64,000 nt of DNA from Kribbella caucasensis (GCF_004361855.1 NZ_SNWQ01000009.1:186001-250000); one strand, 5' to 3'. Shown: positions 47,728 through 56,587, counted from the stretch's first letter. Made by a program: numbers and translations. The notes: generated by a model not told the origin, from the letters alone.

Positions 47728-49119
47728 GTGAAGAGCACCGTCGAGTCCTTGAGCCCGACGAAGGTCCGGCTCATCGTCGAGGTGCCGTTCGAGGAGCTCA
47801 AGCCGAGCCTCGACGCGGCGTACCAGAGCATCGCCCAGCAGATCGTCGTCCCGGGCTTCCGCAAGGGCAAGGTTCCGCCGCAGGTCATCGACCAGCGGGT
47901 CGGTCGCGCCCCGGTGCTGGAGGAGGCGATCAACGACGCGCTGCCGAAGCTCTACTCGCGGGCGGTGCAGGACAACAAGGTCAAGGCGATCGGCCGGCCC
48001 GAGGTCGACGTGACCGAGTTCAACGACAAGGAGAACCTGCAGTTCTCAGCCGAGGTCGAGGTGCGGCCGGAGATCACGCTGCCCGACCTCGAGGGGATCG
48101 AGGCCGGTGTCGAGGACATCGCGATCAGCGACGACGAGCTGGACGAGCAGATCGAGTCGCTGCGGCAGCGGTTCGGCTCGCTGAACCCGGTCGAGCGCGC
48201 GGTGCAGGACGACGACTTCATCACCCTGGACCTGTCCGCCAGCAAGGACGGCGAGAAGGTCGAGGAGGCGCAGGCCACCGGCCTGTCGTACCAGGTCGGC
48301 AGCGGTCAGCTGCTCGACGGCCTGGACGAGGCGGTCATCGGGCTGAACGCCGGTGAGACCAAGACCTTCGTCACCCAGCTGGTCGGCGGTGAGCTGAAGG
48401 GCGAGGACGTCGACGTCGAGGTCACCGTGACCGCGGTCAAGGAGCAGGAGCTGCCGGAGTTCGACGACGAGTTCGCGCAGACCGCGTCGGAGTTCGACAC
48501 GGTGGCGGAGCTGAAGGCGGACATCCAGGGCCGGCTCGAACGCGGCAAGCGGCTGGAGCAGGCCGGCGACGCCCGGGACGCGGTGCTGGAGAAGATCCTC
48601 ACCCTGGTCGAGGTGCCGGTCCCCGAGGGCCTGTTGACCGACGAGCTCGCGGCCCGCAAGGAGAACCTCGAGCAGCAGCTCGGCTACTCCGGGATGACGT
48701 TCGAGCAGTTCCTCGAGGGCGAGGAGCAGACCGAGGACGAGTTCAACGAGGACCTGAAGAAGCGGTCCGAGGACGCGATCAAGGCTCAGTTCGTGCTCGA
48801 CCTGGTGGCCGAGCAGCAGGAGCTCAGTGTCAACGACCAGGAGCTGACCGAGCACATCGTCCGGCACGCGCAGCGATCCGGGATCAGCCCGGACCAGTTC
48901 GCCCAGCACGCGGTCGAGAACAACCTGGTGCCGAGCCTGGTGTCCGAGGTCGTCCGCGGCAAGGCGCTCGCGCACCTGGTCGAGAACGCGAAGATCACCG
49001 ACGCCTCCGGCAACGTGGTCGAGCTGAAGACCCTGCAGCCGGACGGCACCTACCTCACCGAGGCTGACGCCGCCGATGCCGACGCCGAGGCCCCGGCCGA
49101 AGAGCCCGCCAAGGCCTGA
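47728..49119 (+). CDS. tig: trigger factor
   Basis: 463 residues. GTG start with AAGGAG; the frame runs back into the tRNA. The ribosome-binding signature GFRKGKVPPQV lies near residues 44-54. An FKBP-type prolyl isomerase domain (about 150-245) is followed by a long helical chaperone domain (to about 430) and an acidic Ala-rich tail (DADAEAPAEEPAKA). It binds ribosomes near the exit tunnel and guides early folding. Position before clpP1-clpP2-clpX is the usual actinobacterial order. Confidence 0.97.
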   Translation: MKSTVESLSPTKVRLIVEVPFEELKPSLDAAYQSIAQQIVVPGFRKGKVPPQVIDQRVGRAPVLEEAINDALPKLYSRAVQDNKVKAIGRPEVDVTEFNDKENLQFSAEVEVRPEITLPDLEGIEAGVEDIAISDDELDEQIESLRQRFGSLNPVERAVQDDDFITLDLSASKDGEKVEEAQATGLSYQVGSGQLLDGLDEAVIGLNAGETKTFVTQLVGGELKGEDVDVEVTVTAVKEQELPEFDDEFAQTASEFDTVAELKADIQGRLERGKRLEQAGDARDAVLEKILTLVEVPVPEGLLTDELAARKENLEQQLGYSGMTFEQFLEGEEQTEDEFNEDLKKRSEDAIKAQFVLDLVAEQQELSVNDQELTEHIVRHAQRSGISPDQFAQHAVENNLVPSLVSEVVRGKALAHLVENAKITDASGNVVELKTLQPDGTYLTEADAADADAEAPAEEPAKA

Positions 49120-49128
49120 CGAACACCA

Positions 49129-49166
49129 GCGATCGGCCCGGATCCACTCGGATCCGGGCCGATCGC
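49129..49166. terminator. terminator after tig, 17-bp perfect stem
   Basis: GCGATCGGCCCGGATCC (49129-49145) and its exact complement (49150-49166) enclose an ACTC loop, followed by CGTTTCC. It ends tig transcription and makes clpP1 a separate unit. Confidence 0.85.
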
Positions 49167-49347
49167 CGTTTCCAGAGCATTCGAAGGCGCCGGTACTGCC
49201 GGGGTGCCGGGCTGGTGCCGAGCGCGCCGGTACGACGGGGTGCCGGGCCGGTGCTGACTTGCTGCTCGGGACTCGTGGGTGGAAGTCGTTGACCGTATTC
49301 CCGGTGCCGGCAGGGCTTTCGGGAATTCGCTCTGGGCAGACGGGGTG

Positions 49348-49358
49348 CGCCGTGAGCG
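49348..49358. promoter_or_regulatory. candidate ClgR box upstream of clpP1
   Basis: The minus strand reads CGCTCACGGCG, a full match to CGCYNANRGCG, the core of the ClgR operator as I recall it from Corynebacterium. It lies 55 bases before the clpP1 start. ClgR activates clpP genes in Actinobacteria. Confidence 0.5.
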
Positions 49359-49412
49359 AACACTTGCCGACCGGCCTTAGGTCTGTCGCCCCGGACCAGT
49401 AATGTCGGCTTC

Positions 49413-50036
49413 GTGAACGAGACATTTGCAGCCAGCCCCACCGCCGCGGGCGGCAACGGATCGGGCGGCCTCGACGACCACATCTACCAGCGCCTGCTGA
49501 GCAACCGGATCATCTTCCTGGGGTCCGAGGTTCGCGACGACAACGCGAACGCGATCTGCGCGCAGATGCTGCTCCTCAACGCCGAGGACCCGAACAAGGA
49601 CATCTGGCTGTACATCAACTCCCCGGGTGGTTCGGTGGACTCGGGTATGGCGATCTACGACACCATGCAGTGGATCTCCAACGACGTCGCCACCGTCGGG
49701 ATGGGCCTGGCCGCGTCGATGGGGCAGTTCCTGCTCTGTGCCGGCGCGAAGGACAAGCGGTTCGCCCTGCCGCACGCGCGGATCATGATGCACCAGCCGT
49801 CCGGCGGGATGGGTGGTACGGCTTCGGACATCAAGATCCAGGCCGAGCAGTCGCTGCACATCAAGGCGCAGCTGTTCAAGCTGATCGCCGAGCACACCGG
49901 CCAGCAGCTCGAGCAGGTCGAGAACGACGCCGACCGGGACCGCTGGTTCACCGCCGAGCAGGCGAAGGAGTACGGCTTCATCGACCACGTGGTCGCCAGC
50001 GCCGCTCAGCTCAGCAGCGGCAGCCCGAACTCCTGA
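49413..50036 (+). CDS. clpP1: ATP-dependent Clp protease proteolytic subunit 1
   Basis: 207 residues, GTG start. Serine protease of the Clp family: Ser in GMGLAASMGQFLL, His in ARIMMHQPSGG, Asp near the C-terminal third (ENDADRDRWF). The N-terminus carries a short Ala/Gly-rich extension, probably processed. It assembles with ClpP2 into a mixed tetradecamer fed by ClpX or ClpC. The second subunit follows 29 bp downstream. Numbering follows gene order. Confidence 0.95.
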   Translation: MNETFAASPTAAGGNGSGGLDDHIYQRLLSNRIIFLGSEVRDDNANAICAQMLLLNAEDPNKDIWLYINSPGGSVDSGMAIYDTMQWISNDVATVGMGLAASMGQFLLCAGAKDKRFALPHARIMMHQPSGGMGGTASDIKIQAEQSLHIKAQLFKLIAEHTGQQLEQVENDADRDRWFTAEQAKEYGFIDHVVASAAQLSSGSPNS

Positions 50037-50065
50037 TCTCCCACTCAGCCAGGTAAGGACAAACC

Positions 50066-50677
50066 ATGAACTACTTCATCCCGCAGTGGGAGGAGCGCAC
50101 GTCGTACGGCATGCGCCGGATCGACCCGTACACGAAGCTCTTCGAGGACCGGATCATCTTCCTCGGTACGCCGATCACCGACGAGATCGCGAACGCCGTG
50201 ATGGCGCAGCTGCTCTGCCTGCAGTCGATGGACTCCGACCGCGACATCAGCATCTACATCAACTCGCCGGGTGGCTCGTTCACCGCGCTGACCGCGATCT
50301 ACGACACGATCCGCTACATCAAGCCGGACGTGCAGACGGTCTGCCTCGGCCAGGCCGCCTCGGCCGCCGCGGTGCTGCTCGCCGCCGGGACCCGGGGCAA
50401 GCGGCTGGCGCTGCCGAACAGCCGGATCATCATCCACCAGCCGGCCACCGAGGGTACCTACGGCCAGTCGAGTGACATCGAGATCCAGGCGAACGAGATC
50501 CTCCGCCTCCGCGCGCTGCTGGAGACGATGATCGCCGAGGCCAGCGGCAAGCCGATCGAGGAGGTTTCCCGCGACATCGAGCGGGACAAGTTCCTCACTG
50601 CCGACCAGGCGATCGAGTACGGCCTGATCGACGACGTTCTGCAATCGCTCAAGTCTCCGGTCCCGGCCGGCGTCTGA
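50066..50677 (+). CDS. clpP2: ATP-dependent Clp protease proteolytic subunit 2
   Basis: 203 residues. Catalytic Ser in CLGQAASAAAVLL, His in SRIIIHQPATEG and Asp in SRDIERDKFLT. The sequence differs enough from ClpP1 to make the usual heteromeric two-ring protease of Actinobacteria. AGGTAAGGA precedes the ATG. Co-transcribed with clpP1; a 174-bp gap with a weaker ClgR-like site (50724-50734) separates it from clpX. Confidence 0.95.
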   Translation: MNYFIPQWEERTSYGMRRIDPYTKLFEDRIIFLGTPITDEIANAVMAQLLCLQSMDSDRDISIYINSPGGSFTALTAIYDTIRYIKPDVQTVCLGQAASAAAVLLAAGTRGKRLALPNSRIIIHQPATEGTYGQSSDIEIQANEILRLRALLETMIAEASGKPIEEVSRDIERDKFLTADQAIEYGLIDDVLQSLKSPVPAGV

Positions 50678-50723
50678 CCCGTCGCACGACCCCCCGGTCC
50701 CGCTGTCAAGAGGGTGCCGCGTT

Positions 50724-50734
50724 CGCCAGAGGCG
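50724..50734. promoter_or_regulatory. weak ClgR-like site upstream of clpX
   Basis: CGCCAGAGGCG matches CGCYNANRGCG except for the central A, about 118 bases before the clpX start. It is listed because the clpP1 gap has a perfect copy; alone it would not be convincing. Confidence 0.3.
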
Positions 50735-50851
50735 TAGTCACAACGCGGCGATACGGACGGCGTTTCGGCCCTCGGCACGGTACCGTCGAAATCGGGGCCG
50801 GGGGTGTGGTGCACGGTCCGGTTCGACTGCTCAGAGAAGGGATCTGTCCCG

Positions 50852-52147
50852 GTGGCTCGCATAGGTGACGGCGGCGACCTGCTGAAATGCTCGTTCTGCG
50901 GAAAGAGCCAGAAGCAGGTCAAGAAGCTCATCGCCGGTCCTGGCGTCTACATCTGCGACGAGTGCATAGATCTCTGTAACGAGATCATCGAGGAGGAGCT
51001 GAACGAGGGCTCCGAGGTCGGACTCACCGAGCTGCCCAAGCCGCGGGAGATCTACGACTTCCTCAATGCGTACGTTGTCGGACAGGACGTAGCCAAGAAG
51101 GCACTCGCGGTAGCGGTCTACAACCACTACAAGCGGGTCCGCGACGGTCAGGGCGGTTCCACCGCCGGCCGGCACGCGAAGGACGAAGCGGTCGAGCTGG
51201 CCAAGTCGAACATCCTGCTGATCGGTCCGACCGGTTGCGGCAAGACCTACCTCGCGCAGACCCTGGCCCGGATGCTCAACGTGCCGTTCGCGATCGCGGA
51301 CGCGACCGCGCTGACCGAGGCCGGGTACGTCGGCGAGGACGTCGAGAACATCCTGCTCAAGCTGATCCAGGCGGCCGACTACGACGTCAAGAAGGCCGAG
51401 ACCGGGATCATCTACATCGACGAGGTCGACAAGATCGCCCGCAAGAGCGAGAACCCGTCGATCACCCGGGACGTCTCCGGCGAGGGCGTGCAGCAGGCCC
51501 TGCTGAAGATCCTGGAGGGTACGACGGCGTCGGTCCCGCCGCAGGGTGGCCGCAAGCACCCGCACCAGGAGTTCATCCAGATCGACACCACCAACGTGCT
51601 GTTCATCGTCGGCGGCGCGTTCGCCGGGCTGGACCACATGGTCGAGCAGCGGGTCGGCAAGAAGACGCTGGGCTTCAACACGGTGCGCGAGTCGGAGAAG
51701 CCGAAGGAGCTCGGCGGCTACGCGGATGTGATGCCGGAGGATCTGCTGAAGTTCGGCCTGATCCCCGAGTTCATCGGCCGGCTCCCGGTGATCACCACCG
51801 TCTCCCCGCTGGACCGGGAGGCGCTGATCAAGATCCTGTCCGAGCCGAAGAACGCGCTGGTCAAGCAGTACCGGCGGCTGTTCGAGATCGACAGTGTCGA
51901 GCTGGAGTTCAGCGACGACGCGATCGACGCGATCGCGGACCAGGCGCTGCTCCGCGGCACCGGCGCTCGCGGTCTCCGCGCGATCATGGAAGAAGTGCTC
52001 CTCAACGTGATGTACGAGGTGCCGAGCCGCGAGGACGTCGCCAAGGTCGTCGTCACCGGCGAGGTCGTGCTGGAGAACGTCAACCCCACCCTGATCCCGC
52101 GCGACCAGATGGAACGCAAGCGGGAGCGTCGCGAGAAGACCGCCTGA
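50852..52147 (+). CDS. clpX: ATP-dependent Clp protease ATP-binding subunit ClpX
   Basis: 431 residues. GTG start with AGAGAAGG; the upstream frame is not coding. The N-terminal zinc domain uses CSFCGKS and YICDECIDLC. AAA+ features: Walker A LLIGPTGCGKTYLA, Walker B GIIYIDEVDKIA, pore loop GYVG, and sensor 2 in LRGTGARGLRAIM. It unfolds tagged substrates and passes them to ClpP1P2. Length and motifs are fully standard. Confidence 0.97.
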   Translation: MARIGDGGDLLKCSFCGKSQKQVKKLIAGPGVYICDECIDLCNEIIEEELNEGSEVGLTELPKPREIYDFLNAYVVGQDVAKKALAVAVYNHYKRVRDGQGGSTAGRHAKDEAVELAKSNILLIGPTGCGKTYLAQTLARMLNVPFAIADATALTEAGYVGEDVENILLKLIQAADYDVKKAETGIIYIDEVDKIARKSENPSITRDVSGEGVQQALLKILEGTTASVPPQGGRKHPHQEFIQIDTTNVLFIVGGAFAGLDHMVEQRVGKKTLGFNTVRESEKPKELGGYADVMPEDLLKFGLIPEFIGRLPVITTVSPLDREALIKILSEPKNALVKQYRRLFEIDSVELEFSDDAIDAIADQALLRGTGARGLRAIMEEVLLNVMYEVPSREDVAKVVVTGEVVLENVNPTLIPRDQMERKRERREKTA

Positions 52148-52151
52148 GCCT

Positions 52152-52196
52152 GCGCTGATCAAAGCAGGCTGATCAGGGCAGGTTGATGATCAGCGC
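52152..52196. terminator. candidate bidirectional terminator after clpX
   Basis: GCGCTGATCA (52152-52161) and TGATCAGCGC (52187-52196) pair perfectly around 25 bases that contain a further GCAGGCTGATCA copy. The right arm overlaps the end of the convergent aldo-keto reductase remnant. Confidence 0.4.
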
Positions 52197-52979
52197 TGGA
52201 CCGAGTCGCTGAGGATCGCGTCGGTCGCCGCGAGCAGGTCGGGGTCCAGCTTGACTCCCGAAGCCTGCACGGAGTCGGTTAGTTGCTCGGGCCTGGATGC
52301 ACCGACGATGGCCGAGGTGATCCCGGGCCGCTGAAGTACCCCCGCGATCGCCAGCTGCGCCATCGACAAACCGGCATCGGCCGCGAGCGGACGCAACCGC
52401 TGCACCCGCTCGAGCAGCTCCTCAAGCAGCCGGGCGATGAACTCCGACCCGGTCGCATCGGTCGTGCGCGATCCATCGGGCACCGGCCAGCCGGGGGGAT
52501 ACTTCCCGGCCAACACACCCTGCGCGAGCGGCTGGTAGACCAGCTGCCCGATGCCCTCGCTCTGGCACAGCGGAACGATGTCCATCTCGATCGTCCGGTG
52601 CAGCATGTTGTACTGCGGCTGGTGCGCGACGATCCGGTCGAGCCCGAGGCCGTCGGCGATCTTCAACGCCTCCTCGATCTGGTCCGCGGTCCACTCCGAC
52701 ACCCCGACGTACAGGACCTTGCCCTGGCGGACCAGGTCGTCGAAAGCACGGAGGGTCTCCTCCAGCGGCGTCTCCGGGTCGAACCGGTGTGCCTGGTACA
52801 GGTCGACATAGTCGGTGCCGAGCCGGCGGTGTCGAAGGTGCTGATCCCGGCGTCCAGCGCGGACCGGGTGCAGGCCAGCGCCTGGTCCTGGTCGAGCTGG
52901 GAACCGTGGGTGATCCAGTTGCCGTAGGCGATCTCGCTGACCTTCAGGCCGCTCCGACCGAGCCGACGGTGCTGCATCG
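52190..52979 (-). pseudogene. aldo-keto reductase with internal deletion and frameshift
   Basis: The N-terminus (MQHRRLGRSGLKVSEIAYGN ... DAGISTFDTA) reads from 52979 to about 52828. Then the family sequence continues in another frame with RLGTDYVDLYQAHRFDPETP through GVSEWTADQIEEAL to the stop at 52190. In intact relatives about 60 residues lie between FDTA and the RLGTDY-type segment; they include the catalytic Tyr and Lys, while the Asp and His survive. So the gene has lost about 190 bp near 52822-52828 and the frame with it. The product should be inactive. A CebR-like box lies 59 bases upstream of its start. Confidence 0.85.
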
Positions 52980-53037
52980 GGCCGTCCTTTCCAGAGGGCT
53001 CGGGCGTGGTGACCGGGCGACCCGGTGACCGCTGAAC

Positions 53038-53051
53038 TGGGAGCGCTTCCA
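53038..53051. promoter_or_regulatory. CebR-like operator
   Basis: TGGGAGCGCTTCCA differs by one base from TGGGAGCGCTCCCA, the CebR palindrome of cellulose-using actinobacteria as I recall it. It lies 59 bases upstream of the aldo-keto reductase remnant and 190 bases before the cellulase start. Confidence 0.6.
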
Positions 53052-53183
53052 GGTGGAGTCTAGGGACTCGGTGGCAAGCTGTGAAGTCCTGGACCTGGTG
53101 CGATTCAGTCGCTCCTAGGGCCTTGACGCCCGCCGGGGAACTCCGACAGCATGCCTGTTGACGCCGCTCGATCCGGTGAAAAC

Positions 53184-53197
53184 TGAAAGCGCTCCCG
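53184..53197. promoter_or_regulatory. second, weaker CebR-like operator
   Basis: TGAAAGCGCTCCCG keeps the AGCGCTCCC core and lies 44 bases before the cellulase ATG, near where a promoter would be. It supports control of the cellulase by a cellobiose-responsive LacI-type repressor encoded elsewhere. Confidence 0.55.
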
Positions 53198-53240
53198 GAC
53201 TGTCTTCCGCCCCTTCTCCTCAAGACAGGAGCAACGCACC

Positions 53241-54644
53241 ATGAGATGGATCACCCGAGGCCTGGTCGCGGCCGGCCTCGTTCTAGCGGTGGGCCTGCCG
53301 TTGTCGCAGGGCGCCTCCGCGGCCACCGAACTCCTCCAGAACGGCACCTTCACCACGAGTACGGCCAGTTGGTGGAGCAGCGGCAACACCCCCATCAGTG
53401 TGGACGCCGGACGGCTCAAGGCCGTCGTTCCTGGTGGTACGGCGAACAAGTGGGACGCAATGCTCGGCCAGAAGGCGCCCGCGATCCCGCTACACCAGGG
53501 CCGGAACTACACCCTGTCCTTCGACGCGTCGGCCACCGCGAGCCGCCAGCTCCGGACGACCGTGCAGCAGAACGCGGATCCGTACCCGGCGACGCTCGAC
53601 AAGCTGTTCACCGTCGGCACCACGGTCCAGCACTTCTCGTTCCCGTTCACCAGTTCGATGGAGACCACGATCGGCGAGCTCACCTTCCAGCTTGGCGGGC
53701 TGGCCGGTGGCGGCTACACGGTCTACTTCGACAACATCTCGCTCACCGACAACACCGGTGGCAGCGCGGCCGGCAACCCGCTCGAGATGACCAGCGGCTT
53801 CTACGTCGACCCGAACTCGAACCCGGCCGTCTGGGTGCGGAACAACCCGAACGACTCCAGGAAGGCGCAGATCGAGTCCTCGATCTCGACCAAGCCGATG
53901 GGCCGCTGGTTCGGCAACTGGAGCGGTGACATCGGTGCCTCGGTCGGCGGATTCGTCGGCGCGGCCGATGCGGCCGACAAGTTGCCGGTCCTGGTGGCCT
54001 ACAACATCCCCGGACGGGACGCGTGTGGCGGTCATTCCGGTGGCGGTGCGGGCTCGCCGGCGGCGTACCGGAGCTGGATCGCGGCGTTCGCCTCGGCGAT
54101 CGGGAACCGTCCCGCGGTGGTCATCATCGAGCCGGACTCGCTCGGCGACTTCAACTGCATGAGCCAGGACGCGATCAACGAGCGCAACGGCATGCTGAGC
54201 TACGCGATCAACCAGTTCAAGGACAACGCGCCCAACACCTGGGCCTACCTGGACGGCGGTAACGCGGGCTGGGTGGCCGCCGACGTGATGGCCCAGCGGC
54301 TGGTCGGCGCCGGCGTCGCCAATGCGCGGGGCTTCTCGGTGAACGTGTCGAACTACTACACGACCGCCGCGTCGGTCAGCTACGGCAACGCGATCAACGG
54401 CACCCTGGCCACCGACAAGCCGTTCGTGGTGGACACCAGCCGCAACGGCAACGGTCCAGGCAACGACTGGTGCAACCCGCCCGGACGCAAGCTGGGTGCG
54501 GTTTCGCAGGTGGGCGGTGGCGCCGAAATGCTGCTGTGGGTCAAGGTTCCGGGCGACTCCGACGGGTCCTGCGGGATCGGCGCCGGCATCCCGGCCGGGA
54601 CGTTCAGTCCTGACCTGGCCATCCGGTTGATCACCGGCACCTGA
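53241..54644 (+). CDS. secreted GH6 cellulase with N-terminal carbohydrate-binding domain
   Basis: 467 residues with a clear signal peptide (LVAAGLVLAVGLPLSQGASA). Residues about 30-170 resemble a CBM4/9-type jelly roll (ELLQNGTFTTSTASWW, YTVYFDNISLTD). The rest is GH6: FYVDPNSNPAVWV, the catalytic-acid segment VAYNIPGRDACGGHSGGGA, IIEPDSLGDFNC, AYLDGGNAGW and WCNPPGR. GH6 enzymes cut beta-1,4-glucan with inversion as endoglucanase or cellobiohydrolase; loops that decide this cannot be judged here. CAGGAG-type ribosome-binding site. A terminator follows. Confidence 0.93.
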   Translation: MRWITRGLVAAGLVLAVGLPLSQGASAATELLQNGTFTTSTASWWSSGNTPISVDAGRLKAVVPGGTANKWDAMLGQKAPAIPLHQGRNYTLSFDASATASRQLRTTVQQNADPYPATLDKLFTVGTTVQHFSFPFTSSMETTIGELTFQLGGLAGGGYTVYFDNISLTDNTGGSAAGNPLEMTSGFYVDPNSNPAVWVRNNPNDSRKAQIESSISTKPMGRWFGNWSGDIGASVGGFVGAADAADKLPVLVAYNIPGRDACGGHSGGGAGSPAAYRSWIAAFASAIGNRPAVVIIEPDSLGDFNCMSQDAINERNGMLSYAINQFKDNAPNTWAYLDGGNAGWVAADVMAQRLVGAGVANARGFSVNVSNYYTTAASVSYGNAINGTLATDKPFVVDTSRNGNGPGNDWCNPPGRKLGAVSQVGGGAEMLLWVKVPGDSDGSCGIGAGIPAGTFSPDLAIRLITGT

Positions 54645-54654
54645 GCGTGACAGC

Positions 54655-54692
54655 GCCCGGGCCCCGCGCTGGTCGCCGCGCGGGGTCCGGGC
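54655..54692. terminator. terminator after the cellulase gene
   Basis: A 14-bp stem (54655-54668 with 54679-54692, one G-T pair) and a 10-base loop, followed by ACCTTC. It separates the convergent cellulase and NmrA-like genes. Confidence 0.7.
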
Positions 54693-54704
54693 ACCTTCAG
54701 CCGA

Positions 54705-55556
54705 TCAGCCCTTGAGGGCGGCGGCGATGGAGTCGGCGATCGGGGTGGTCGGGCGGCCGATCAGCCGGCTGAGGTCGGAACCGCGGCCGGCCAGCAGGCC
54801 CCGCTCGATCGCCTGGTCCACGTTGGCGAGAATCCCCGCGAACCGCTCGGGCACACCGGCCTGGGAGAGGATCCCGACCAGCGCTTCGGCCGGAACGTTG
54901 TTGTAGGCAACGGTCTTCCCGGACTGCTTCGACACCTCGGCGGCGTACTCCTCCAGCGACCAGCCGACATCCCCGTTCAGCTCGTACGCCTTCTTCTCGT
55001 GACCCTCGCCGGTCAGTACTACGGCCGCGGCCGCCGCGAAGTCGAGGCGGGAAGCCGATCCGATCCGGCCTTCGCCCGTGGCACCGACGACACCGTGCTC
55101 CAGTTGGACCGGGAGCTGGGCGGTGTAGTTCTCGTTGTACCAGCCGTTGCGCAGGAACGTGTACGACAGGCCCGAGTCGAGGATGGCCTGCTCGGTCGCC
55201 TTGTGGTCGGCGGCGAGGTCGAAGTCGGCCTCGGGGCCGCCGAGTACGCCGGTGTAGGCGAGGCGGGCGACGCCGGCCTCCTTGGCGGCGTCGATCACGG
55301 ACTTGTGCTGGTGGACCCGTTCGGGGTCCAGCCCCGAGATGAGCAGGACGGTGTCGCCGGGGCGGAACGCGGTGGCCAGAGCGGCTGGGTCACCGTAGTC
55401 GGCGATCCTCAGCTCGACGCCACGGGCCGCGATCCCGGCCGCCTTCTCCGCGTCGCGGACCACCGCGACGACCTGGTCGGCGGGAACCCTGGTCAGCAGC
55501 TCGTCGATGACGAGGCTGCCGAGCTGGCCGGTGGCTGCGGTGACGACAATGCTCAT
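54705..55556 (-). CDS. NmrA/QorB-like NAD(P)H-dependent oxidoreductase
   Basis: 283 residues. VVTAATGQLGSLVIDELL is the Rossmann dinucleotide-binding start, followed by VVAVVRDAEKA and SGLDPERVHQHKSVIDAAKEAGV, as in quinone oxidoreductase 2 and other atypical SDRs. TFLRNGWYNENY is a typical substrate-side block. It probably reduces quinones or senses NADP(H). It is divergent from the AraC regulator, a common arrangement for such pairs; a 16-bp palindrome in the shared gap is the likely operator. Confidence 0.88.
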   Translation of the reverse strand: MSIVVTAATGQLGSLVIDELLTRVPADQVVAVVRDAEKAAGIAARGVELRIADYGDPAALATAFRPGDTVLLISGLDPERVHQHKSVIDAAKEAGVARLAYTGVLGGPEADFDLAADHKATEQAILDSGLSYTFLRNGWYNENYTAQLPVQLEHGVVGATGEGRIGSASRLDFAAAAAVVLTGEGHEKKAYELNGDVGWSLEEYAAEVSKQSGKTVAYNNVPAEALVGILSQAGVPERFAGILANVDQAIERGLLAGRGSDLSRLIGRPTTPIADSIAAALKG

Positions 55557-55579
55557 AGCTTCTCCTGCTTCCTTGGACT

Positions 55580-55595
55580 TGTTGAGTGTTCAACA
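55580..55595. promoter_or_regulatory. 16-bp palindrome in the NmrA/AraC divergent promoter
   Basis: TGTTGA-GTGT-TCAACA, 24 bases before the oxidoreductase start. ATGTC half-repeats follow at about 55627 and 55648. A candidate operator for the divergent AraC regulator or another repressor. Confidence 0.45.
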
Positions 55596-55687
55596 CCTAA
55601 GATAGGCAGGGTCGTGAAGCGGATCTATGTCCATCAGGCTTTGATTTATGTCTGATCGTCTTGATCGCGTGGAGTATGATGCCCGGT

Positions 55688-56587
55688 ATGGATGTTCTGG
55701 CCGATGTCGTCGCCGCGATGCGGACCGGGCCCGCCACGTCCGGGCGGTCTGAGGTTCGGGCGCCGTGGGGCCTGCGGTTCGCCGACTCGTTCGGCGCGGC
55801 CTTCCATCTTGTGCTGCAGGGGAGTTGCTGGCTGGTGCCAGGCGATGGCTCGGCCCCGGTCGCGCTGGGGCCCGGGGACGCAGTGCTCATGCCGCGCGGG
55901 CTTGGGCATTCGCTGGTCGATCGGCCTGGTTCACCGGTGGTCGACTTCAACCCGGAGGTTGAGGTGCTCGGCGGTCAAGGCGCCCGGTCGCTGCTGCTCT
56001 GCGGCACCTACCTGCTGGATCGGCACCGCCCGCACCCGGTCCTCGACAACCTGCCCGACGTCGTCCACGTCGCGGCCGATCCCGGCCGGCACCGGACGCT
56101 GCACAGCGCGATTGGGATCCTCGGCGAAGAGCTCGACGCGAACCGGCCGGGTGTGGCCGCTGTCGTGCCCGCCCTGGTGGACGCCCTGCTGGTGCTCATC
56201 ATCAGGGCCTGGATGGAGGAGCGAAACTGCCCGACCCAGAGTGGCTGGTCCCGGACGCTGACTGACATTCCGGTGGCCCGCTCCCTCGAGCTGATCCACT
56301 CCGAGCCGGGCGCTTCCTGGACCGTTGCCGACCTCGCCGGGCAGGTCGGGCTGTCCCGCGCGGCCTTCGCCCGCCGCTTCACCGAGGCCGTCGGCGAACC
56401 GCCGCTCACCTATCTGTCCCGCTGGCGGATGACGACGGCCGCCCGCCTGCTCCGCGACGAGGACCGGTCCCTCGCCGCGGTCGCCAAGCAGATCGGCTAC
56501 ACCTCGGAGTTCGCTTTCGCCAAGGCGTTCAAGCGTGACTTCGGTGTTGCCCCCGGCACCTATCGACGGCAGACCGCGTCAGTCTGA
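55688..56587 (+). CDS. AraC-family regulator with cupin domain
   Basis: 299 residues from ATG 55688; ATGs at 55676 and 55679 would add up to four residues. Cupin_6-type sensor (about 10-175): WLVPGDGSAPVALGPGDAVLMPRG. AraC DNA-binding domain (about 200-299): WTVADLAGQVGLSRAAFARRF, EPPLTYLSRWRM, AAVAKQIGYTSEFAFAKAFKR. Such regulators usually control a divergent oxidoreductase, here the NmrA-like gene. The last nine bases overlap the convergent beta-galactosidase gene. Confidence 0.92.
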   Translation: MDVLADVVAAMRTGPATSGRSEVRAPWGLRFADSFGAAFHLVLQGSCWLVPGDGSAPVALGPGDAVLMPRGLGHSLVDRPGSPVVDFNPEVEVLGGQGARSLLLCGTYLLDRHRPHPVLDNLPDVVHVAADPGRHRTLHSAIGILGEELDANRPGVAAVVPALVDALLVLIIRAWMEERNCPTQSGWSRTLTDIPVARSLELIHSEPGASWTVADLAGQVGLSRAAFARRFTEAVGEPPLTYLSRWRMTTAARLLRDEDRSLAAVAKQIGYTSEFAFAKAFKRDFGVAPGTYRRQTASV

